DNA of 64,000 bases from CP2-2F sp034432555. Its GTDB lineage: Bacteria > Chloroflexota > Anaerolineae > Aggregatilineales > UBA2796. Where the stretch lies: NCBI GenBank assembly GCA_034432555.1, contig DAOUBW010000014.1, positions 198,126-262,125 of the forward strand, given 5' to 3'. Both the position numbers and the translations under genes were made by a program. Of the stretch, positions 17,383-23,944 are shown in pieces. Numbering within the stretch: the stretch's first letter is position 1; every line of letters begins with the position of its first letter. The notes under the pieces were generated by a model. The model ran no database searches. It saw only the letters and a list, made by a program, of their open reading frames with translations, and was not told the DNA's origin.

Positions 17383-19317
17383 ATGAAGCTACTCTTTCGA
17401 AACCGACACTTTCTGGCACTCGATATTCTTGCGATTCTCATCACAACCATAGCAAGCTACGTTGTTCGCTTCGAAACATTTCAGCTCGATAATGATCTAT
17501 GGCAGGGCATCGTCCTTTATCTCAGCATCGCCATTCCCATTCGTTTAGGCGTTTTCTACCTGCACGGCATGTATGCGCGCTATTGGGCAGCCGCAGGGCA
17601 AACCGAACTGCTTTCAGTGGCATCTGCTTGTGCATTCTCCAGCTTCATCATCCTTTCGGTCGTGCTTCTTTTCACCAGCTTTTATGCGACGGGTGGGCAG
17701 TTTATCCCACGTTCGATCCCCTTCATCGAGGCAGCCCTCAACGCGATTGTGGTGGTGGCAATGCGTTTCAGCCTTCGCCTTTATTACTCTTATCACAAAC
17801 GCCGCGCTAATGGCAATGCCCAGCAGCACAGCACCTTGATCGTTGGCGCCGGGCAGACGGGCATTCAAGTGCTGGACGCCTTGCAGCAAAAGGGCGATTT
17901 CCTCGTGGCGGGCTTCCTAGACGATGATCCAAACAAAATCGGCACGCTGGTGCGCGGTGTGCGGGTGTTGGGCAGCACAAAAGAATTGGGGCAGCACGTG
18001 CTGGCATGGCACGTCAAGCGCGTCATCATTGCCATTCCTTCCGCTTCGGGCAAAATCATTCGCCACCTTGCCGATCAGTGCCGACACATCGGCATTGAGC
18101 CGCAGATCATGCCCGGCATGTATGAGTTGGCGCTCGGCAAATTCAGTGCCAACAACCTGCGTCCCATCCAGATTGATGACCTGCTGCGCCGTGTGCCAAT
18201 TCACCTAGAGGTGACCGATATTCAGCAGCAATTGGCAGGCAAGTGTGTGCTGATCACGGGTGCAGGTGGTTCTATTGGTATGGAGCTTGTGCGCCAAGTT
18301 GCTCGTTGGCAGCCCGCCGCCTTGATCTTGGTTGGGCATGGCGAGAACAGCCTGTTCGCCATTTCGCAGCGCCTGCGGAATGAGTTTCCGCAAGTGGTGC
18401 ATCATGTGGTGCTGGCGGATGTGCGCGATAAAGTGACGCTGCAAAAGGTCTTTGCGGCACACCGCCCGCACATTCTCTTTCACGCGGCGGCACACAAGCA
18501 CGTGCCAATGCTGGAGACGAACGTTTTAGAGGCGCTCTCGAACAATGTGCTTGGCACCAAAACACTGATTGAGTTGTGCAACGAATTCAGCGTGCAGCGT
18601 ATGGTTATGCTCTCGACCGATAAGGCAGTTAACCCGACGAGTGTTATGGGCATGAGCAAGCGTGCCGCTGAACTGCTCATGCTGCACGCCGCGCAGCAGC
18701 ATCCGCAGCGCTTTGCCGTGGTGCGTTTTGGGAATGTGCTGGGCAGCCGCGGCAGCGTCGTGCCGATCTTCCAGCAGCAGATTGCCAAAGGCGGACCCAT
18801 CACCCTGACCAGCTTTGCCATGCAGCGCTTTTTCATGAGCATTCCAGAGGCAGCACTCTTGGTGCTGAAGGCAAGCGTCCTGATTGAGTCAGGTCCGCTC
18901 TTTGTGCTGAACATGGGCGAGCCAGTGCGCGTGCTTGATCTTGCCTGCGATCTGATTCGGCTGAGCGGCTTAACGCCTGATCAGGATATTGAGATCGTTG
19001 AAATCGGGGTGCGGGCGGGCGAGAAGCTGAACGAGGAACTGTTCTGGGCATATGAGCAGCAGACCTTGATCGAAGCGGCTGCCGTTTTCAGCGTGAACTT
19101 TGAGGATCAGTACGGGTGGCGTTTCGTGGCGGACTCTGCTGAAAACGTTTTGCAATTGCTGCAAAGCGCACAAACGCTGCCCGAATCGGAAGCGCGGCAG
19201 TGGCTTGTAAACATTGTGAACATGCCCTACCCAACCAGCCAACAACCACACGCACAGCCACAGAACGAGGCTGAACGCCTTGTGCAGCGCGCATTGCCTA
19301 TGCCGCGCACTATCTAA
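17383..19317 (+). CDS. CapD/FlaA1/PglF-type nucleotide-sugar 4,6-dehydratase (membrane)
   Basis: 644 residues. Four N-terminal membrane helices (LDILAILITTIASYVVRF onward) are followed by a CoA-binding-like Rossmann domain (LIVGAGQTGIQVLDAL, ~150-270). A catalytic SDR domain follows with NAD motif ITGAGGSIGMELV (~residue 290). The active site reads MLSTDKAVNPTSVMGMSK, with Thr-Asp-Lys and Met422-x-x-x-Lys426. The Met in place of the usual Tyr is diagnostic of PglF/FlaA1-type inverting or retaining dehydratases. It likely turns UDP-GlcNAc into a UDP-4-keto-6-deoxy sugar at the inner membrane face. AAGGA lies 10-14 bases before ATG 17383. The DegT aminotransferase and PglC-like transferase follow, giving a coherent pathway. 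Confidence 0.93.
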   Translation: MKLLFRNRHFLALDILAILITTIASYVVRFETFQLDNDLWQGIVLYLSIAIPIRLGVFYLHGMYARYWAAAGQTELLSVASACAFSSFIILSVVLLFTSFYATGGQFIPRSIPFIEAALNAIVVVAMRFSLRLYYSYHKRRANGNAQQHSTLIVGAGQTGIQVLDALQQKGDFLVAGFLDDDPNKIGTLVRGVRVLGSTKELGQHVLAWHVKRVIIAIPSASGKIIRHLADQCRHIGIEPQIMPGMYELALGKFSANNLRPIQIDDLLRRVPIHLEVTDIQQQLAGKCVLITGAGGSIGMELVRQVARWQPAALILVGHGENSLFAISQRLRNEFPQVVHHVVLADVRDKVTLQKVFAAHRPHILFHAAAHKHVPMLETNVLEALSNNVLGTKTLIELCNEFSVQRMVMLSTDKAVNPTSVMGMSKRAAELLMLHAAQQHPQRFAVVRFGNVLGSRGSVVPIFQQQIAKGGPITLTSFAMQRFFMSIPEAALLVLKASVLIESGPLFVLNMGEPVRVLDLACDLIRLSGLTPDQDIEIVEIGVRAGEKLNEELFWAYEQQTLIEAAAVFSVNFEDQYGWRFVADSAENVLQLLQSAQTLPESEARQWLVNIVNMPYPTSQQPHAQPQNEAERLVQRALPMPRTI

Positions 19318-19360
19318 ACCTGTTATAATCAATAAACGTGCTTCTATCGAAAAGGATGAT

Positions 19361-20548
19361 GTGTTGTTCAGCCCCTCACAGCCTTTCCAAAAGCGAGATG
19401 CCTTCTTGCCATTTTCACCGCCGACTATCTCAGAGGCGGAAATTGTAGCCGTCGTAGAGACTTTACGTTCGGATTGGATCACCACCGGACCGCAAACGCG
19501 GCAATTTGAGCAAGCCTTCACCGAATACATCGGCGCTGAGGCTGCCTTAGCGCTGAACTCTTGCACAGGTGCTTTGCACATTGCGCTGGCGGCGCTTGGT
19601 ATTGGCGCAGGCGATGAAGTGATCACCACACCGATCACCTTTGTTTGCTCTGCCAACGTGATTGAGCATGTCGGTGCCACGCCTATCCTTGCCGATGTTG
19701 ATCCCGAAACGCTCACGGTTGATCCACAGCAGGTTGCCGCCAAAATCACGCCGCGCACCAAAGCGATCATGCCCGTGCATTTTGCTGGGCATCCCGCCGA
19801 GATGCGCCCACTCTTAGACTTGGCAAAGCAGCATCAGCTTGCCGTGATCGAGGACGCCGCCCATGCCCTGCCCGCTAAATATGAAGGGCAGCTTATCGGC
19901 ACGCTTGGCGATTTCACCGCCTTCAGCTTCTATGCCACCAAAAACCTGACGACCGCCGAAGGTGGGATGCTGACAGGCTCGCCCGAACGCATCGCAGAGG
20001 CGCGCTTGTGGAGCTTGCACGGCATGAACCGCGATGCGTGGAAGCGCTACAGCAGCGAAGGCTCGTGGTATTATGAAGTGGTGCTGCCCGGCTTCAAATA
20101 CAACATGACCGATATTCAAGCGGCGCTGGGCATGGTGCAGCTTGCGCGCCTTGCCGACTTTCAGGCGCGGCGGCGCGAGGTGGTGGCGCACTATCAGGCA
20201 GCTTTTGGCAGCTTGGACGCCCTGCAAGTGCCTGCTGAGCGCGCCAATGTTGACCATGCCTGGCACCTCTACACACTGCGCCTGAACTTGGATCAACTTC
20301 GCATTACGCGGGCGCAGTTCATCGAGGAATTGAAGGCGCGCAACATCGCAACCAGCGTTCACTTCATCCCGATTCACCTGCATCCTTACTACCGTGATCG
20401 CTATGGCTGGCAGCCTGAGGATTTTCCTATTGCCTACGCGGAATATCAGCGCTTGGTTTCGCTGCCGCTGCATCCGCGCCTGAGCAATGACGACGTGGCA
20501 GATGTCATCAACGCTGTGTACGATGTTGTGGCAGCTTTTCGGCGCTGA
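19361..20548 (+). CDS. DegT/DnrJ/EryC1/StrS-family sugar aminotransferase
   Basis: A PLP-dependent enzyme of about 395 residues. It has LRSDWITTGPQTRQFEQAF, the nucleotide-sugar family opening, and ALNSCTGALHIALAALGIG. The cofactor ring is contacted in VIEDAAHALPAKY, and the Schiff-base Lys is in FYATKNLTTAEGGML (Lys ~194). It should aminate the 4-keto sugar made by the preceding dehydratase. I see no upstream ATG in frame. GTG 19361 (or TTG 19364) follows AAAGGA at 19351, so I use GTG 19361. A perfect TATAAT lies at 19324, though its -35 is poor. The nearest functional model is PglE of bacillosamine synthesis (inference). Confidence 0.92.
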   Translation: MLFSPSQPFQKRDAFLPFSPPTISEAEIVAVVETLRSDWITTGPQTRQFEQAFTEYIGAEAALALNSCTGALHIALAALGIGAGDEVITTPITFVCSANVIEHVGATPILADVDPETLTVDPQQVAAKITPRTKAIMPVHFAGHPAEMRPLLDLAKQHQLAVIEDAAHALPAKYEGQLIGTLGDFTAFSFYATKNLTTAEGGMLTGSPERIAEARLWSLHGMNRDAWKRYSSEGSWYYEVVLPGFKYNMTDIQAALGMVQLARLADFQARRREVVAHYQAAFGSLDALQVPAERANVDHAWHLYTLRLNLDQLRITRAQFIEELKARNIATSVHFIPIHLHPYYRDRYGWQPEDFPIAYAEYQRLVSLPLHPRLSNDDVADVINAVYDVVAAFRR

Positions 20549-20554
20549 TGGCTT

Positions 20555-21142
20555 ATGTTTAAGCGTGCTTTTGATGTTGTGGTGAGCCTTGCCGCGCTGA
20601 TCTTGCTCTCGCCACTGCTGATTGGTGCGGCGCTCGCCATCAAACTTGGCTCGCCGGGTCCGATTTTTTATCGCGCCGTGCGTGTGGGCAGGCATGGCGT
20701 GCCGTTCAAGCTCTATAAGTTTCGCTCAATGGTCGTCAATGCAGATCGGCTCGGTGCGGGCATTACCACGGCGAACGATACGCGCATTACGGGCATCGGG
20801 CGTTTTTTGCGGCGCACCAAGCTGGACGAACTGCCGCAGTTGATCAATGTGCTGCGCGGCGAGATGAGCCTTGTCGGTCCACGCCCGGAAGACCCGCGCT
20901 ATGTGGCACTTTACACGCCTGAGCAGCAGCGCGTGCTGCGTGTGCGTCCGGGCATTACCAGCTTGGCATCGGTGCGCTATCGGCACGAAGAAGCACTTTT
21001 GAGCGGCGCAGACTGGGAACAAGTGTATATTCAGCAAATCATGCCCGATAAACTGACAATTGATCTAGCCTATGTGGAGCGCGCCACACTGCTCAGCGAT
21101 CTCGGTGTGTTGTGGCAAACCTTGCGTGCGGTGTTCCGCTAA
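20555..21142 (+). CDS. Initiating sugar-1-phosphate transferase (PglC-like)
   Basis: A 195-residue monotopic phosphoglycosyl transferase. One N-terminal hydrophobic helix (VVVSLAALILLSPLLIGAAL) is followed by the Bac_transf catalytic core: FYRAVRVGRHGVPFKLYKFRSM, RRTKLDELPQLINVL with the catalytic Asp-Glu pair, and GEMSLVGPRPEDPRY. The size is that of PglC (~200 residues), not the ~470 of WbaP-type enzymes. It moves a sugar-1-phosphate from UDP-sugar to undecaprenyl phosphate, the first committed step of glycan assembly. It starts 6 bases after the aminotransferase stop, with a weak ribosome site, so it is probably translated by coupling. Confidence 0.93.
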   Translation: MFKRAFDVVVSLAALILLSPLLIGAALAIKLGSPGPIFYRAVRVGRHGVPFKLYKFRSMVVNADRLGAGITTANDTRITGIGRFLRRTKLDELPQLINVLRGEMSLVGPRPEDPRYVALYTPEQQRVLRVRPGITSLASVRYRHEEALLSGADWEQVYIQQIMPDKLTIDLAYVERATLLSDLGVLWQTLRAVFR

Positions 21143-21153
21143 CGTAGCGCCCT

Positions 21154-21858
21154 ATGACAACACCCTCTGAAGAACTAGCCCGCATTCGCCAAACCTATAC
21201 AGAACGCATACAGGCTGCGCCACACGATACGCGCTATTCTGTCTTTAACCCGTCCTACCTCTACACATGGCAGCAACGCCAGCGCGATACGCTAAACCTG
21301 CTGACCCGCTTTGGCATTCAAACACTGCACGATAAGCATGTCTTGGAAGTTGGCTGTGGTTCAGGCGGCGTTTTGTTGGAGTATTTAGGCTATGGCATTC
21401 AGCCTAAGCAAACTTTTGGCGTGGATTTGATGCCGCAGCTCGTCAGCCGCGCCAAACAACGCTTACCACATCTCCACTTTGCCTGTGTGGATGGTCAGCA
21501 TCTGCCGTTCGCGGCGCAAACGTTCAACATCGTGCTTCAATACACCATGTTTTCTTCCATTTTGGAGGCAAGCGTTAAAGAAAATATTGCCCGCGAGATG
21601 CTGCGCGTTCTTAAGCCCGATGGCGTCGTACTCTGGTATGATTTCTGGTGGAATCCTCTCAATAGGCAGACACGCGGCATTCGGCTGTCGGAAGTGCGTT
21701 CGCTGTTCCCGAACTGCCACCTCACAGCGCGTAAAATTACGCTTGCGCCGCCCATCACACGCCGCCTAGTTAGTTTTTCGTGGCTGTTGTGCGCGCTCTT
21801 GGAAAAAACGCGCCTCTTGAACACGCACTATCTGATTGCCCTACGCCCTATCGTATAG
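21154..21858 (+). CDS. Class I SAM-dependent methyltransferase
   Basis: A 234-residue protein with a SAM-binding domain in residues ~60-175. Motif I is HVLEVGCGSGGVLLEYLGYG, motif II reads QTFGVDLMPQLVSRAKQRL, and the FACVDGQHLPFAAQTFNIVL stretch and the 'MLRVLKPDGVVLWYDF' loop follow. It is last in the glycan cluster, so it probably methylates a sugar or a lipid-linked intermediate; the substrate is inferred from context only. The N-terminal ~55 residues and the C-terminal ~40 are not part of the core fold. Its last 11 bases overlap the 3' end of the converging WD40 gene. Confidence 0.85.
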   Translation: MTTPSEELARIRQTYTERIQAAPHDTRYSVFNPSYLYTWQQRQRDTLNLLTRFGIQTLHDKHVLEVGCGSGGVLLEYLGYGIQPKQTFGVDLMPQLVSRAKQRLPHLHFACVDGQHLPFAAQTFNIVLQYTMFSSILEASVKENIAREMLRVLKPDGVVLWYDFWWNPLNRQTRGIRLSEVRSLFPNCHLTARKITLAPPITRRLVSFSWLLCALLEKTRLLNTHYLIALRPIV

Positions 21859-21862
21859 GGCG
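21844..21862. terminator. Hairpin at overlapping 3' ends of convergent genes
   Basis: CGCCCTAT, CGT loop, ATAGGGCG: a perfect 8-base stem spanning the two stop codons. It may act as a shared terminator on both strands, although no T run follows in either direction. Confidence 0.4.
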
Positions 21863-23722
21863 CACGCCCCACATGCGGATGATGCCGTTGGCACCGCCAG
21901 AGATCAGGTGTGTGCCTTCTGGGCTGAAGGTCAGCGCGCTAACTGCCTGATTGGTGTAGGCAGGCACACTTAAGAGAAGCGCCTCACCTTCAAGCTGCCA
22001 CACAGTCAGCGTGCCGCTTTGGTTGCCTGCCGCGATCAGCTTCCCGCTTGGGTCAAAGGCGAGGCTGGTGATGAAGCCGAAGCCTTCACGCAGCAGCACG
22101 CGTGTTGGCTGCGCGGAGATCGTCCAGACCACCACACTGTTGGAGTTGCCAACCGTCGCTACCAACTTGGCATCTGGGCTAAGTGCGATCCGTGTGGTGC
22201 GGTGCAGATCGCGGATGCGGTTGATCAAAACGCCGCTGCTCACCTCCCACAGGTGAATTTGAGCATCCTCACTGCCCACTGCCAGCAACAAGCCATCCGC
22301 GCTGAAATCGAGTGAAGTTGCCGCTGCCGAATAGTTGCTGTTGCTGCCCAACAGGCGCACCAACGCGCCCGACCGTGCATCCCACAGCCGCACGCTGCGG
22401 TCAGCGCTGGCAGAGGCGATGAAGCGGCTATCAGGGCTGAACGCCACATCAAGCACTGCACCGCTATGCCCACTTAAAACACCACGCTCAAGGCGTGAGG
22501 GCAATTCCCACAGGCGCACCGTACCATCCGAACTGCCGGCAGCAAGGTAGTTGCCATCAGGGCTGAGCGCAACGCTCGTCCGATCTGTCAAGCCGTCCCA
22601 CGTGAACAGATTCCAACCACTGAGCGTATCCCATAAGCGGACGCGGTTATCGCTGCTGGCAGAGGCAAATTGGTTGCCGACACTGTTGAAGGCAAGGGCT
22701 GTGATAGCCGTGTTGTGGGCAGCAATCTGCGTCAGTTCGGCAAGTTGGGCGGCATTCTCTGGTGAAAGCACTTGGCGATTCACCCGCAGTACAGCGCGTA
22801 TCGCGTCCGCAGTTGCCGTCCTGCCCTGATTCACAACCGCGTTGACGGTTTCCTGAAAGGCAGCCGTGCCAGTTTGCGCTTGAATGGCAGCAGCGGTGCC
22901 AGTCAGGCTCAGGTTAACGCGCCCTTCGGCAGTCTCTTGAAGATCGCGTGCGCTGAGCGTTGGCGTGGCACTGGGCAGCGGCGTGACGGTCGGCGTCGGC
23001 GTGATTTGCAGGGTGCCAGCGATGATAGCGTCAATGGTGCGCTGGAAGGAAAGCGTTGCTTGGGCGGCGGCAGTGGCGGTCAGGCGGCGGTCAATATCGG
23101 CGATCAGCGTCTTATACTGGTCGGTTGGGTTAAGCGGCGTTGGGCTAAGCAGGGGCGTCAGGCTTGGCGTTTCGGTCGGTGCTTGGGTGGGTGTGGCTGT
23201 GATGCCAAGCGTTGCCCACAAAATGGCGTTAAACGTCTCGCGGTAACCTGCCGTTGCCGTCAGCCCTGCTGCCACAACAGCAGTTTGGGTCAGGCTTTGC
23301 CCAACCTCAAAGACAATCGTCTCAAAAATCTGCGTTTCACTCAAGGTCGGTGTGACGCTGGGTGTGATTGTGGCGGTGAAGGTTAGGGTTGGCAGCAGCG
23401 TGTTGGTTGGCAGTTGGCTGGGCGTGATAGTCGGTGTATGGCTAGGCGTTGGGGTAGAGGTGAGGGCTGCTTGCGTTTCGGTCAGGAAGAAAGCCTGCGT
23501 CTGCAACTGCTGGCTGAGCAGTGTTGCTGTCCGCGCAAGGTTGATGCGGGCGGTGGCGGTTAGGCGCGGGTTGATGATAGCATTCAAAGTTTGGCGCTGT
23601 TGGGTTGGGTTGAGTTGCGCGATGGATCGGTAGGCGGCGGGGAACAACAGCATCAGTGTGAGCAGCACTAGGCTACCAGCACTAAGCACCAAACGCATGG
23701 ATTTCTTCATTAGTTGCAGCAC
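21848..23722 (-). CDS. Secreted WD40 beta-propeller protein with Thr-rich stalk (second copy)
   Basis: 624 residues with the same build as the 13578-15329 protein. It has an N-terminal signal segment (LVLSAGSLVLLTLMLLFPAA). A Thr/Pro-rich stalk follows to residue ~320, with TPTPSHTPTITPSQLPTNT-like runs and repeated helical units (RLTATAAAQATLSFQRTIDA). Last come about seven WD40 repeats (NRVRLWDTLS, GTVRLWELPS, RSVRLWDARS, GIIRMWGV). Both proteins share the unusual opening 'QTL(D/N)(S/A)IINPRLT(L/A)TAR'. The start is GTG 23722 (GAGGA 4 bases upstream) or ATG 23710. It faces the glycan cluster from the far side, overlapping the methyltransferase by 11 bases. A surface-exposed binding role is inferred. 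Confidence 0.87.
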   Translation of the reverse strand: MLQLMKKSMRLVLSAGSLVLLTLMLLFPAAYRSIAQLNPTQQRQTLNAIINPRLTATARINLARTATLLSQQLQTQAFFLTETQAALTSTPTPSHTPTITPSQLPTNTLLPTLTFTATITPSVTPTLSETQIFETIVFEVGQSLTQTAVVAAGLTATAGYRETFNAILWATLGITATPTQAPTETPSLTPLLSPTPLNPTDQYKTLIADIDRRLTATAAAQATLSFQRTIDAIIAGTLQITPTPTVTPLPSATPTLSARDLQETAEGRVNLSLTGTAAAIQAQTGTAAFQETVNAVVNQGRTATADAIRAVLRVNRQVLSPENAAQLAELTQIAAHNTAITALAFNSVGNQFASASSDNRVRLWDTLSGWNLFTWDGLTDRTSVALSPDGNYLAAGSSDGTVRLWELPSRLERGVLSGHSGAVLDVAFSPDSRFIASASADRSVRLWDARSGALVRLLGSNSNYSAAATSLDFSADGLLLAVGSEDAQIHLWEVSSGVLINRIRDLHRTTRIALSPDAKLVATVGNSNSVVVWTISAQPTRVLLREGFGFITSLAFDPSGKLIAAGNQSGTLTVWQLEGEALLLSVPAYTNQAVSALTFSPEGTHLISGGANGIIRMWGVRPIR

Positions 23723-23905
23723 CTGTCCTCAATTTTCCACAGTGCCTCTATTATAGAGCGGCTGAGCGACTCTTACCACCCTAAAAACTATTAGTGAAGC
23801 GGAGAACTTTGTGGCGATAAACAAGTCTGAGTAGGCAACACAAATGGTTAGGATGATCAGACAAGCAGATGCGCGCTATTGCCTAGCCCGATGAGGAAGC
23901 AGAGA

Positions 23906-23927
23906 GGAACGCGCCGTGGCGCGTCCC
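23906..23927. repeat. Palindromic intergenic repeat (GGGACGCGCC type), copy 1
   Basis: GGAACGCGCC, two bases, then GGCGCGTCCC form a 10-base stem with one mismatch, followed by TAC. It lies 18 bases downstream of the stop of the secreted repeat-protein gene (minus strand). The sequence is clearly related to the palindrome at 30475-30502, which lies in the same relation to another gene end. It could double as a terminator. Confidence 0.6.
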
Positions 23928-23944
23928 TACATGGCTCTGTTTTA

